This document shows positions 1 through 8,178 of a DNA stretch of 64,000 nucleotides, piece after piece; within the stretch, counting starts at the first letter, position 1, and each line of letters begins with the position of its first letter. The stretch comes from UJ101 sp047975265 (GTDB lineage: Bacteria; Bacteroidota; Bacteroidia; Flavobacteriales; UJ101), in assembly GCA_047975265.1 (NCBI GenBank), contig JBKEDE010000016.1, forward strand, positions 62,001 to 126,000. The letters run 5' to 3'. The position numbers and the translations under genes were made by a program. Under the pieces are notes generated by a model that saw nothing but the letters and a program-made list of their open reading frames with translations, was not told the DNA's origin and searched no databases.

Positions 1-2
1 TT

Positions 3-95
3 GACATAGCAACACTATCAAAATCCAATAAATCAATATTTGAAAAGAACAATATCAATCTGAAGACACTGAATATTGACAGTACCAACAAATAG
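3..95 (+). CDS. C-terminal end of an unidentified protein (partial)
   Basis: The reading frame is open from the window edge to a TAG at 93-95 and encodes about 30 residues ending NIDSTNK. No start or domain can be seen because the gene begins outside the window. It points away from the minus-strand copper locus, so the two would be convergent. The downstream stretch to 354 is AT-rich and holds no gene I can support. The assignment rests only on the open frame and could be chance. Confidence 0.3.
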   Translation, partial: DIATLSKSNKSIFEKNNINLKTLNIDSTNK

Positions 96-354
96 GTTTT
101 CAATATAAGTTTTACACTCTTAGTAAGTTTCATGTTACCGATATTTTCTAAGGTACAAAATTAGCCCATTTCTTCCAAACTTTACAATTTTATTAATTGT
201 ATTGGCTTTAGTCTAATTAATAAAATTAAACTATTTTTTAAAATACAACCAAAAAAGTAAATAATTATCGTACATAAAACAAATTGTAAGTATTCTAAAA
301 TTAGGACTATTGATAACCCTTTATTTTAAATGAGGAATAATTACCAATGAATCA

Positions 355-1374
355 TTATTTTATAAACGCATGATCGCTCAATGTTTTCAAGAATGCAATA
401 AGATTTTCTTTTTCTAATTCCGTTAAGGGAATACGGTTATTGTTTTCTTTTAGAATAGGATCAAGATTATCAGCCTCTAACACCCCATTGTCGAAATAAT
501 CCAAAACCTCTTTTAATGTAGAAAATTGCCCAAAACTTCCGTAAGGTGCGGTGTATTCGATATTTCGTAATGAAGGCACGCGAAACTTCATATAGTCATC
601 CATATTTCCTGTAACCCTTGCTCTTCCAAATTCTTCGTTAATATTAGGGTTTAAAGGAAATCCTATGTTTCTGAAACTCTGATCAGTAAATAGTTCGGTA
701 CTGTGACAATCGGTACATTTTTGCTGAAAAATTTGGTAGCCTTGTGCTTCATTTTCGGTAAATGTTTCATTTTCATTTCGTTTTACCTTATCATATTTGC
801 TGTCAGCAGAAATTAGCGAATATTCGTACTGTGCAATACTTTTATAAATTCTTTCCGGCGTGATGTTTTCATCACCAAATGCGTTTAAGAACAATTCTTT
901 GTAAGCCGAATCTTCTTGAATTTTACTGATGACTTCCATGATAGAAGAGTCCATTTCTTCGTGTGTTATGATGGGGACAATGGATTGACGCTCCAATTGA
1001 AGTTTGCTTCCATCCCAATTATAAAATTTCATAAAAGCCAAATTTTGAACAGGAGGCGTATTTCTAAGTCCCACTCTTCCCTCAATTCCTACTGCTTGTG
1101 TTTGATTATCTGCATAAGCATTTGCCTTCATATGACAACTAGCACACGAAATAGTATTATCGGCACTAGGTCTATTGTCATGGAATAATTTTTTGCCTAA
1201 TTCAACACCGTATTTTGTGGGCTTATTTGTATTTACCGAATTGTTTAGTTCCGGAAAATACGAGGGGATATTCAATGCAATTTCGGGATTATCATATAAA
1301 ACTGTGTTGCTATGATCATTGCTACAGGATATTATTAAAAGTATGGTGAGCAAGAATCCGAATTTTTTTATCAT
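355..1374 (-). CDS. mbnH: Di-heme cytochrome c peroxidase-family lipoprotein, MbnH-like
   Basis: This 339-residue protein is predicted to be an exported di-heme enzyme of the bacterial cytochrome c peroxidase/MauG superfamily. The N-terminus is a lipoprotein signal peptide with Cys17 after LLIIS. Two heme c sites are visible, CASCH at 77-81 and CTDCH at 220-224, and a Trp in NWDG near 120 sits where the family often has an inter-heme aromatic residue. It directly follows an MbnP-like gene on the same strand. In characterised pairs MbnH oxidises a Trp of MbnP to kynurenine to create a copper site, so the same role is inferred here. A generic peroxidase is the alternative. The family is clear; the MbnH subtype rests on the neighbour. 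Confidence 0.85.
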   Translation of the reverse strand: MIKKFGFLLTILLIISCSNDHSNTVLYDNPEIALNIPSYFPELNNSVNTNKPTKYGVELGKKLFHDNRPSADNTISCASCHMKANAYADNQTQAVGIEGRVGLRNTPPVQNLAFMKFYNWDGSKLQLERQSIVPIITHEEMDSSIMEVISKIQEDSAYKELFLNAFGDENITPERIYKSIAQYEYSLISADSKYDKVKRNENETFTENEAQGYQIFQQKCTDCHSTELFTDQSFRNIGFPLNPNINEEFGRARVTGNMDDYMKFRVPSLRNIEYTAPYGSFGQFSTLKEVLDYFDNGVLEADNLDPILKENNNRIPLTELEKENLIAFLKTLSDHAFIK

Positions 1375-1401
1375 TTTTTTAAATTATGATTAAGTTAAGA
1401 A

Positions 1402-1433
1402 AGAGCCGCCTAAAGGCTAATCAAGGTGGCTCT
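1402..1433 (-). terminator. Strong hairpin between the mbnP-like and mbnH-like genes
   Basis: Arms at 1402-1411 and 1424-1433 pair over ten positions with one G-U and a 12-base loop. The hairpin lies in the 70-base gap between the MbnP stop and the MbnH start. The tract after it on the minus strand is only weakly T-rich, so it may be a partial terminator or an mRNA-stabilising element that sets the MbnP to MbnH ratio. Confidence 0.5.
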
Positions 1434-1444
1434 TATATGGAAAA

Positions 1445-2299
1445 TTAGTTTTCTACATTACTGATAGAGAACATTCCTGTTAAATCGCTCGTGCCATTAC
1501 CACCCAGGTTATCAACAAATTGTACCATATTGGCAGCCGTATGGATGTTTGGCGTGGCATTTCCTGATCCCAGTGTAATCGTGTGGGTTTTTCCGCTTAA
1601 TAGATGATCAAAATCCGCTCTAATGTTTATTTTAGGAGCATTGTTGCCAACGATTGCGTTTGTGGTGAGATTTAAGGTAATATCTCTGTAAGCATCAACA
1701 CCTTGAACGTTATTTCCTTGTCCGTCATCTTCTACAGTACTTCCGGTGTGGATAGACATTTCTTTATGGTCAGTATCGTAAAATCCTTCAATTTTGGTAA
1801 ACCGATATCCGGTTCCCCATTCCCACATCATTTGGGTGTCGTTCTCTCCTGCCGCAGCATAGAAATTAGGGAATCTGGTTTGGTCTAAAGTGTTTAAATC
1901 GGTTTTAACACCCAATCCGAATTTAATTTGTCTGTATTCACCTGCAGGAATATTATTTAAAACATAATTTAACGAAGCCGATTTTGATTGGTCTATAACG
2001 GTTGCACCATTATCTAAATCGTTTACATTATACGGAAATTCAGTACCATCGGCTTTTATAAGGCGTATATTGCTTATTACATATTTCAACTCCGAAAAGC
2101 GATGCACTTGGTTTTCAGTAGAAGTATTTACCGTAGCTGTAGCAGAAGAGGCATCACCAAGAATAATAGTCGTATTTTTAAAAGTGTTGTCGAATGCTAA
2201 AGTTACATGATTTGAAACAGGATCATTATCATCACTCGAACATGATACAAACGCTATTGAAATAGCGGTTAATAAAAGATATTTTTTAAAAGTTTTCAT
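1445..2299 (-). CDS. mbnP: MbnP-family copper-binding lipoprotein
   Basis: A 284-residue lipoprotein (signal peptide, lipobox ending at Cys20, then a Ser/Asp-rich linker). The body matches the MbnP family as I know it: a core with LKYVISNIRL near 71-80, IPAGEYRQIKFGLG near 117-130, and a Met-Met-Trp-Glu-Trp cluster at 157-161 before GTGYRF. MbnP proteins bind copper in the periplasm or at the outer membrane, in known members after a Trp is converted to kynurenine by MbnH. W159 and W161 are candidates. The next gene is the di-heme partner, which supports the assignment strongly. No methanobactin biosynthesis genes are visible, so this is a stand-alone MbnP/H pair next to an OprC-like receptor. 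Confidence 0.85.
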   Translation of the reverse strand: MKTFKKYLLLTAISIAFVSCSSDDNDPVSNHVTLAFDNTFKNTTIILGDASSATATVNTSTENQVHRFSELKYVISNIRLIKADGTEFPYNVNDLDNGATVIDQSKSASLNYVLNNIPAGEYRQIKFGLGVKTDLNTLDQTRFPNFYAAAGENDTQMMWEWGTGYRFTKIEGFYDTDHKEMSIHTGSTVEDDGQGNNVQGVDAYRDITLNLTTNAIVGNNAPKINIRADFDHLLSGKTHTITLGSGNATPNIHTAANMVQFVDNLGGNGTSDLTGMFSISNVEN

Positions 2300-2358
2300 T
2301 TTTGATTTATTTTTAAATTTATTTAATTGAATTTTTTATCTTTAAAATAGATTATAAA

Positions 2359-2721
2359 TCAAATGACAGGAGGTGGTTCCAATACTTCTTGACAAGGTTC
2401 TACATAATGTATTGTGCCATAAGTAAATTTTCTACTTTTTATTTTAATGGGGAGTTTTTCTTTAAATTTGAAAGTTGTAACAGGTAGCAAATCAATTTTT
2501 TGATAGATATTGTTAAAAGTTGGTTCAGAATTATTCGTTTTTTGCAATTTATTTTTCAAATAACATTTTCCATGACATTGTAATTCAGGCTTATTTTTGT
2601 TGATACAAAATTTTTCTTCTATATCTTTCTGATTTAGTTTAAAGTGAGTAACAATAATCGCCTGCTGAAACCCAATCAGCAAGATTAAAATCGTTAATAA
2701 AACACCAAAAACCTTTTTCAT
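2359..2721 (-). CDS. Small membrane-anchored Cys-motif protein of the copper locus
   Basis: A 120-residue protein with one hydrophobic N-terminal segment (about 5-25), then an extracytoplasmic domain with Cys39, Cys49 and Cys53 in the pattern C-x9-C-x-G-x-C-x-L. A fourth Cys sits in a VEPC motif near the C-terminus, which ends in a Pro triplet. The protein at 6022-6417 has the same layout, so the two are paralogues at the two ends of one operon. It starts 4 bases after the TonB receptor stop. The spacing of Cys residues suggests metal binding or a disulfide pair, but no named domain is recognised. A role in copper handling is inferred from context only. Confidence 0.8.
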   Translation of the reverse strand: MKKVFGVLLTILILLIGFQQAIIVTHFKLNQKDIEEKFCINKNKPELQCHGKCYLKNKLQKTNNSEPTFNNIYQKIDLLPVTTFKFKEKLPIKIKSRKFTYGTIHYVEPCQEVLEPPPVI

Positions 2722-2725
2722 TCGT

Positions 2726-4711
2726 TTAAAAATTAATTTTTAAAGAGGTAAAAATATTACGTCCCATTCTTGGGATATTACCCCAATCTGCATAGGTGCT
2801 GTAATATTCATTAAAAATATTTTCCACTCCGAGCTGAAATACCGTCTTTGAGTTTTTGATATAAAAAGCATAATCCGCAGAAACATTCCAAATAGTATAA
2901 GGAGGTGTTAGGTCTTCTCCATATTCCGGACTGTAATGAGTTTGTTCAAGATCACCGTTTAGCGAAGTTTGAACTCCCAAATCCTTATACTTAAAATGAA
3001 CGGAAGTCAGGTAGCTTAATGGTCGAATAAAGGGTAAATTTCCACCTTTATCGTCCTTACCTCGTGCGTAGGTTAGCGTTCCCTTCCAATGCAAATTTTG
3101 CAGAATGTTATAGCGGGCATTCAGTGAAAAATTGAAAAGCGTAGCGTAATCCAATGAAGTATAGCCTTTTACGCCAACCGACTGATAGTTCATCGGGCTT
3201 CCCAGACTCAAAATTTTACCAATGATATAATGATTGATATAGAAATAATTTACTTTAGCTTGAATACTCATCTTTTTATTTTTAAATCCTGCACCGGCAT
3301 TGGCTTCATAGGAAATTTCATTTTTTAAATCCGGGTTTCCTATGTAATCATAGCGGTCAAAACTGTTATAAATATAATATCCGTAACCTTCGGAAACAGA
3401 AGGTGCTCTATAGCCATAGCCACTTCCTAAAGAAAAGTTAAAATGATGAACAGATAGCTGGTAGTTTGCATATAAACTGGGTAAAAATCTCGTTTTTTCC
3501 TGAGATGCTCCCGGATGAAAAATCCAATTAAATTCTATGTATTTGGAATAATTGTAATTTAATCCTAAAGAACCTCCAAAATTCAGTTGGCTTTTTTTAG
3601 AAATATCCCATGAATTATTTAAAGAAAGTCCTGCATAACGGGTGGTAACCCAAGGCCAACTGTAAGCAAACATGGTTCTTTCACTACGGTCTTGCGGGTA
3701 CATTCGCATTTCAGCAATAGACAAATTATCATAGGCATTGAGTTGAATTTCAGAAGTAATGCGATTGCTTTTCAGAGTAGCTTTAGAAACCAACCCATAA
3801 GTAGTACTCCATCCCGGCATGTCCATGTGAACCAGATTTTCAGGGCGTGTCGTGTCATCCATATAATGCTCTATGGCATTGTAATAGATTTTAGTATCCC
3901 AAACTCTTATGAGACCGTCTTTAAATAATTTCTTATACGAAACCGATGTTATAAGTGCTCTCGAAAGCCATAAATCCATTGGCAGGGCAGGATAACCAAC
4001 ATCTTTTGCCATATCGAAAATAGCATCAAATTTGATGGATGATAAAGGACTTGTCTTATATGCTAACCCCAACGAAGTGTTAAATTTTTTATATTGTGAG
4101 TGCTTTACTTCGTCATTATTTCCATCGGTATAATTTTCTGCTTTTCGGTAAGAGATACTTCCGTCAGCAACAAATTTATCACTTGAAAAAGAGAGGTTTC
4201 CAAGGTTAAAAAATTGGTTATTGTTAAACTCAAAACCAGTTTGATAAGTTCCTTTCCATTTCTTTTCAAGACCAAATGATGTACTTTTCCGCTTCAAGTC
4301 AATACTTCCGGCAACGGTTGCTCCGTGCAAACCACCTTCTTGACCGGATTTAATATCTATGGCAGAAAGGTTGTTGCTCTCTACATACGAAGTAACGGGA
4401 TCCATTTTGTCGGTACATGCTCCAAAGATGTGCATACCGTCAATTGTAATGGTTGATCGTTCGGTACTCATATTGTTGAGTAATGGTTCCCAAGCATATC
4501 CACCTCGTTTTATAAAACTTATATTATCTGAAGAGGCTAAAAATTCATCGACTGAAACAGCCATTTTCATTTCGGTTTCAATTTTCTTTTTGGTAGTAGC
4601 CATTATCGTTACTTCATCTAAAACAGTTGTGCTATCTTTTTTTGTTTCTGCATTTTGGGCTTTTAGGAGTATTCCTAAAAAAAATAACATAATTATTATG
4701 GGTCTTATCAT
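2726..4711 (-). CDS. TonB-dependent outer-membrane receptor, OprC/NosA-like copper receptor
   Basis: A 661-residue receptor with a signal peptide ending near AQ19, a plug domain and a 22-strand-type barrel ending in an aromatic-rich C-terminus with final Phe. The plug has CTDKM, giving Cys99-x3-Met103 followed by DP, the layout of the copper ligands Cys143 and Met147 in OprC of Pseudomonas aeruginosa. A second motif, H282-x-M284 followed by DD, lies where OprC has H323 and M325. These four residues make copper the likely substrate. The start is 2 bases after the stop of the upstream lipoprotein, so the two are probably co-translated. Siderophore or other metal receptors are less likely because of the ligand set. 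Confidence 0.88.
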   Translation of the reverse strand: MIRPIIIMLFFLGILLKAQNAETKKDSTTVLDEVTIMATTKKKIETEMKMAVSVDEFLASSDNISFIKRGGYAWEPLLNNMSTERSTITIDGMHIFGACTDKMDPVTSYVESNNLSAIDIKSGQEGGLHGATVAGSIDLKRKSTSFGLEKKWKGTYQTGFEFNNNQFFNLGNLSFSSDKFVADGSISYRKAENYTDGNNDEVKHSQYKKFNTSLGLAYKTSPLSSIKFDAIFDMAKDVGYPALPMDLWLSRALITSVSYKKLFKDGLIRVWDTKIYYNAIEHYMDDTTRPENLVHMDMPGWSTTYGLVSKATLKSNRITSEIQLNAYDNLSIAEMRMYPQDRSERTMFAYSWPWVTTRYAGLSLNNSWDISKKSQLNFGGSLGLNYNYSKYIEFNWIFHPGASQEKTRFLPSLYANYQLSVHHFNFSLGSGYGYRAPSVSEGYGYYIYNSFDRYDYIGNPDLKNEISYEANAGAGFKNKKMSIQAKVNYFYINHYIIGKILSLGSPMNYQSVGVKGYTSLDYATLFNFSLNARYNILQNLHWKGTLTYARGKDDKGGNLPFIRPLSYLTSVHFKYKDLGVQTSLNGDLEQTHYSPEYGEDLTPPYTIWNVSADYAFYIKNSKTVFQLGVENIFNEYYSTYADWGNIPRMGRNIFTSLKINF

Positions 4712-4713
4712 AA

Positions 4714-5658
4714 CTAAAATAAAATATCAATAAAAAGTTCACTTTTTACACCGTCAACTCCGGGTGTAAAATCAGTTGGGACTTCGGTTCCTTTTATAAT
4801 TTCATTGTTTTGATTCAATAAAATAAAATTTAGTGTCCAATTTCCGGTCATCGTGTAATTGACAACACCATGATACAAGCCATCGTTTTGCTGTGTTAAA
4901 TCTTGATTGTTGGGTGATGAATGATTCCCCATAGAGGGTTCCGGCATTCTCGGATCTAATTGTAATGTAAAGCTGCTTACTTCAGAATATGAAAATTGTG
5001 TAGGATCAGGAAATGTTCCTGCAGGGTTTGTTGGCGTATTGTATGTGTAAATTCCTGCAACCAACTCGTTCTCTGCAACTTTTGGCTTTTGAGGAGCTAC
5101 TAAGGCAATAAAATATTGTTCGCCGTTATTCCCTGTAAAAGCTGTCATATTCAGGTTTTTATTGGTTTGTTCCTCAACAGCAATCGTTTGATTTACTGAA
5201 AATGTTTGGCTACCATCACTAAAATTAAGATATAGTTTCCAGCTATTATTAGCTTCGCTTGTGGTTGTAAATACAACATATCCTGAATAGTAATTTTTAT
5301 TGGAATTATAAACCAAGTTATAGCGATGAGGGCAAGACATGTTTTCGTTATTGGCGTTGGTCATAACCGGTAAAAAAGTAACGTCTGAAGGAACTATATT
5401 TTCGTTCGTCTGAGTATTGGTTATCATTAAACGGATTTCATTGTAACCTTTGTAAAAAGTTCCGTTTAACGTTTCAAGACTAATTTTATAATGACTGTTA
5501 CTGAAAGAAATAGCTTCTTTAAAATCGTAATCTTCTGTAACGATTGAGTTCATTTCATCTTCGTAATCTGTTTTATCCAAAGTACAGGAAGTAATTGCAA
5601 AAAACATTGCTATTATAAGAGGTTTAATAATTGTTTGTGGCATAATTTTTAATTTCAT
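4714..5658 (-). CDS. Lipoprotein with two Met/His-rich YtkA-like segments, candidate copper carrier
   Basis: A 314-residue lipoprotein; the lipobox ends at Cys25 (AITSC) from the first start, and a second in-frame ATG at 5643 also leaves the signal intact. Two segments resemble the copper-associated YtkA/FixH-type fold in pattern: an MSCPH motif near the first repeat, followed by YYSGYVVF, and MPEPSMGNHSSPN in the second, followed by LYHGVVNYTMTGNW. The Met, Cys and His residues would be plausible Cu(I) ligands. It lies between the small Cys protein and the OprC-like receptor and is nearly fused to the latter by a 2-base gap. Function is inferred; the domain match is by motif only. Confidence 0.75.
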   Translation of the reverse strand: MKLKIMPQTIIKPLIIAMFFAITSCTLDKTDYEDEMNSIVTEDYDFKEAISFSNSHYKISLETLNGTFYKGYNEIRLMITNTQTNENIVPSDVTFLPVMTNANNENMSCPHRYNLVYNSNKNYYSGYVVFTTTSEANNSWKLYLNFSDGSQTFSVNQTIAVEEQTNKNLNMTAFTGNNGEQYFIALVAPQKPKVAENELVAGIYTYNTPTNPAGTFPDPTQFSYSEVSSFTLQLDPRMPEPSMGNHSSPNNQDLTQQNDGLYHGVVNYTMTGNWTLNFILLNQNNEIIKGTEVPTDFTPGVDGVKSELFIDILF

Positions 5659-6021
5659 TGTTTTAATCTATATCATTTGAAATTACCTCGTAATACTCAA
5701 ACTTTCTTCAAAGACGATAAAAAAGTATTACTTTGAGCCTGACAAAGCAAGAAACTTGTAGAAATACTTCTTTCGTTGTAAAATGTTTTCAGGTATTTTC
5801 TCCTTCAAAATATAAGCTCAATAAAATCATTTCGGCTTCATTTTTGTCTTTTTGAATAAAGCAGAAATTAAAGTTTCAAACTAAAAAATAGGTAATCAGA
5901 ATTCTAAGTGTGAATCTCGTTTTTTACCCACTAAGCAAGATTATTTTTTAAGATTTTGGATCTTAACAAACGTGCTAACATGAGTAATTTTAGCATTTAG
6001 AAAATCTATTTTTATGTTGAA
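5659..6021. other. 363-base gap inside the copper locus
   Basis: AT-rich stretch with no open frame I can support on either strand and no repeat of note. I found no full TTG-N18-TAnnTTTG promoter on the minus strand here, so the genes downstream are probably carried by the promoter at 6468-6496 or by an unrecognised one. Confidence 0.5.
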
Positions 6022-6417
6022 TTAAGAAAAATTGGGAGGTGGGGTATCAACAGGGAGAATATTATTGGTAAAAGCAATTACGTTGTAGTAGGGTTTATTT
6101 TTTTCTGTTGAAGTTGGTTTAGCACAAGGCTCAATGATGTTAATATTCGAAACAAAATAAACATCCAACATCATATGCTTGGTTTCTTGAGCCGGTATTT
6201 TATCATTAGTTGTATCTTCATTTTCAGCAAGTTCTTTTCTTAGTTGGCATTTACCATAACAGCCTTGTTGGTCATCTTTTTGTACACAAAGTGTTTTTGA
6301 AATAAACTCTTGATTGACTGCAAAGTTTATCATAATAGCCAGTGTATTAGCATTGTGTACCAGTAACATAATGACTAATATTAAGGATGTTGTTTTGTAG
6401 GTTAAACTTTTAATCAT
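6022..6417 (-). CDS. Small membrane-anchored Cys-motif protein, first gene of the copper locus
   Basis: A 131-residue protein with a hydrophobic N-terminus (about 11-32) and a Cys cluster at 44, 53 and 57 in the pattern C-x8-C-x-G-x-C-x-L, plus an IEPC motif downstream and a Pro triplet near the C-terminus. This is the same architecture as the protein at 2359-2721, though the intervening sequence differs. It is the promoter-proximal gene, with a good promoter 50 bases upstream. A metal-binding or redox function outside the cytoplasmic membrane is likely, but there is no recognised family name. Such proteins occurring at both ends of a copper-receptor operon is the main clue. Confidence 0.8.
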   Translation of the reverse strand: MIKSLTYKTTSLILVIMLLVHNANTLAIMINFAVNQEFISKTLCVQKDDQQGCYGKCQLRKELAENEDTTNDKIPAQETKHMMLDVYFVSNINIIEPCAKPTSTEKNKPYYNVIAFTNNILPVDTPPPNFS

Positions 6418-6429
6418 AATACAATTTAA

Positions 6430-6462
6430 GGTTTAAAACCTGTCTATTTATGGTAAACCATA
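6430..6462 (-). promoter_or_regulatory. Two palindromes at the start of the copper locus, candidate operator
   Basis: GGTTT-A-AAACC at 6430-6440 is a perfect inverted repeat, and TATGGT-AA-ACCATA at 6449-6462 is another. Both share the GGT/ACC ends. The second sits where transcription from the 6468-6475 box should begin, a usual place for a repressor to bind. The regulator is unknown. Confidence 0.45.
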
Positions 6463-6467
6463 GGAGT

Positions 6468-6496
6468 CAAAGTTAAAATATTTTTTTTAAATCCAA
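6468..6496 (-). promoter_or_regulatory. Bacteroidota-type promoter of the copper locus
   Basis: Read on the minus strand: TTG (6496-6494), 18-base spacer, TAACTTTG (6475-6468). This matches the TTG-N17-23-TAnnTTTG consensus and lies 50 bases upstream of the gene starting at 6417. Confidence 0.75.
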
Positions 6497-6578
6497 TTGA
6501 AAATGTAAAAAAAGATAAAGAAATTATCAAATAAAAGTAACTCTTCAAACTTATTTTTTAAATAAAGATAAGTTTACT

Positions 6579-6586
6579 TACTTTTG
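6579..6586 (+). promoter_or_regulatory. -7 box for bshA
   Basis: TACTTTTG matches TAnnTTTG; no clear TTG is present at the -33 position. Transcription would start just upstream of the ATG at 6605, which rules out the TTG codon at 6584 as the translation start. Confidence 0.5.
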
Positions 6587-6604
6587 AAAGCAAATAACAA
6601 GTAC

Positions 6605-7729
6605 ATGAAAATAGGAATTGTGTGTTATCCTACTTTTGGAGGAAGTGGAATTGTGGCTACAGAGTTAGGAATGGGATTGGCTGAACAAGGTAATGAAGTT
6701 CACTTTATTAGTTATAGCGAACCAGCTCGATTGGATGTTTTAATGCCTAATATCACTTTTCATCCGGTTGAAGTAGAAAATTATCCATTATTTCAGTACC
6801 AACCTTATTCATTGGCATTATCAACTTTAATGGTTGATATTGTAAAGCAACACGGCTTGGATGTAATTCATGTACATTATGCTATTCCTCATGCTTATGC
6901 AGCTTTTATTGCAAAACAAATTTTAAGAGAAGAAGGGGTTGAGTTGCCTGTTGTAACCACGTTACACGGAACGGATATTACTTTGGTGGGAAAATATCCT
7001 TCAGTTAAATCAGCGGTGGAATTTAGTATTAATCAATCGGATATAGTAACATGTGTTTCAAAAAGTTTAAAAAAAGATACATTAGATATTTTTAATATAA
7101 AAAAAGAAATTGAGGTTATTCCTAATTTTATAGAAACGGAGTTGTTTGACCATTTAAAACAAAGCTGCCCAAGACAAAATTTTGCAGAAAAAGAGGAGCG
7201 ACTGTTGGTACATGTTTCTAATTTTAGAGAGGTGAAAAATGTACCTCATGTAGTAAAAATATTTCACTTGGTACAAAAAAAAATAAAAGCAAAACTTTTA
7301 CTAATCGGAGTAGGACCTGAACGCGAAAAAGTTGAATTACTGGTTAGAGAATTAGGCTTAGAAAACAGGGTTTATTTTCTAGGAAAAATACGACAGTTAT
7401 ACCAAATTTTGTGTGCTTGTGATTTATTTATACTACCCTCTTCACAAGAAAGTTTTGGTTTGGCTTCTTTGGAAGCTATGGCAGCAGGATTGCCTGTGAT
7501 TTCTTCAAATGCCGGAGGAATACCCGAAGTGAATATTGAAGGTGTAACAGGTTATTTATCCAAAGTAGGAGCTATCGAAGCTATGGCAGAAAATGCTATT
7601 TTGTTATTATCGGATGAAGAAAAATTAATTGAATTTAAAAAGAATGCTAAAAAACGTTCTTTTGAGTTTAGAAAAGAAAAAATCCTTCCAATGTATGTTG
7701 CTGTGTATGAAAAGGCTATAAATATGTAG
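6605..7729 (+). CDS. bshA: N-acetyl-alpha-D-glucosaminyl L-malate synthase
   Basis: This GT4-fold glycosyltransferase joins UDP-GlcNAc to L-malate in the first step of bacillithiol synthesis, in the cytoplasm. The 374-residue product begins MKIGIVCYPTFGGSG, the usual BshA N-terminus with its glycine loop, and carries ATELGMGLAEQG, HVHYAIPHA and a C-terminal E-x7-E type nucleotide-sugar site in QESFGLASLEAMAAGLP. I chose the ATG at 6605 rather than the upstream TTG at 6584 because the family starts here and the TTG overlaps the -7 box. The gene stands alone; bshB and bshC are not in the window. Bacillithiol in Bacteroidota is established knowledge. Confidence 0.93.
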   Translation: MKIGIVCYPTFGGSGIVATELGMGLAEQGNEVHFISYSEPARLDVLMPNITFHPVEVENYPLFQYQPYSLALSTLMVDIVKQHGLDVIHVHYAIPHAYAAFIAKQILREEGVELPVVTTLHGTDITLVGKYPSVKSAVEFSINQSDIVTCVSKSLKKDTLDIFNIKKEIEVIPNFIETELFDHLKQSCPRQNFAEKEERLLVHVSNFREVKNVPHVVKIFHLVQKKIKAKLLLIGVGPEREKVELLVRELGLENRVYFLGKIRQLYQILCACDLFILPSSQESFGLASLEAMAAGLPVISSNAGGIPEVNIEGVTGYLSKVGAIEAMAENAILLLSDEEKLIEFKKNAKKRSFEFRKEKILPMYVAVYEKAINM

Positions 7730-7813
7730 TTTGTAAATGTGTATGATTTTAATTATTTATAAATGTTACTTATAGTCTTTGATTTATAGTATACATTTCT
7801 CAAATTTGCAATC

Positions 7814-8050
7814 GTGGAAATAAAGTCTAAAATAGGAAATCGCATAAAAGAATTGAGAGAAGTCAAAGAGATGTCTCAAAAGGATTTAGCTTATGCGTCA
7901 GATTTAGACAGGAGTTACATTGCAAGCGTTGAAAATGGTCAAAGAAATATTTCGATTGTTAATATTGAAAAGATTGCGACTGCACTTGGAGTAACATTAA
8001 AAGAATTTTTTGAAGATAACAAGTTTAATGACATTACAGGAAGCAATTAA
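7814..8050 (+). CDS. XRE-family helix-turn-helix regulator
   Basis: A 78-residue single-domain Cro/CI-type protein with the recognisable order RIKELRE, SQKDLAYASDLDRSYIASVE, NISIVNIEKIATALGV. Length and sequence style resemble small controller (C) proteins of restriction-modification systems and orphan phage-type regulators. The start is a GTG at 7814; no upstream ATG is in frame. A short open frame (ATG at 8028, stop at 8100-8102, 24 codons) overlaps its 3' end, as a downstream partner gene would, but it ends at once. The regulated partner therefore seems to be lost, leaving this gene as a survivor of a decayed module. Confidence 0.82.
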   Translation: MEIKSKIGNRIKELREVKEMSQKDLAYASDLDRSYIASVENGQRNISIVNIEKIATALGVTLKEFFEDNKFNDITGSN

Positions 8051-8178
8051 TAACTTTAAGACCTTAATCGTGAAGGTGGTAACAAAGGAAAAACGGCTAT
8101 GATTTGGTCATCACGACCAATATTAAATATTCACAAAGCTGTCAAAACCTCTTTTATACAAAATGGAGTTAGACTTGA

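Noticed and set aside
4359..4733. Plus-strand open frame of 124 codons over the receptor gene
   Set aside because: It is the antisense shadow of the TonB receptor and has no protein character; the other long antisense frames (for example 3692-3928, 9575-9847, 22855-23190, 43265-43549) were dropped for the same reason.
355..6417. A methanobactin biosynthesis locus
   Set aside because: MbnP and MbnH-like genes are present but no MbnB, MbnC or precursor peptide gene is seen on either strand.
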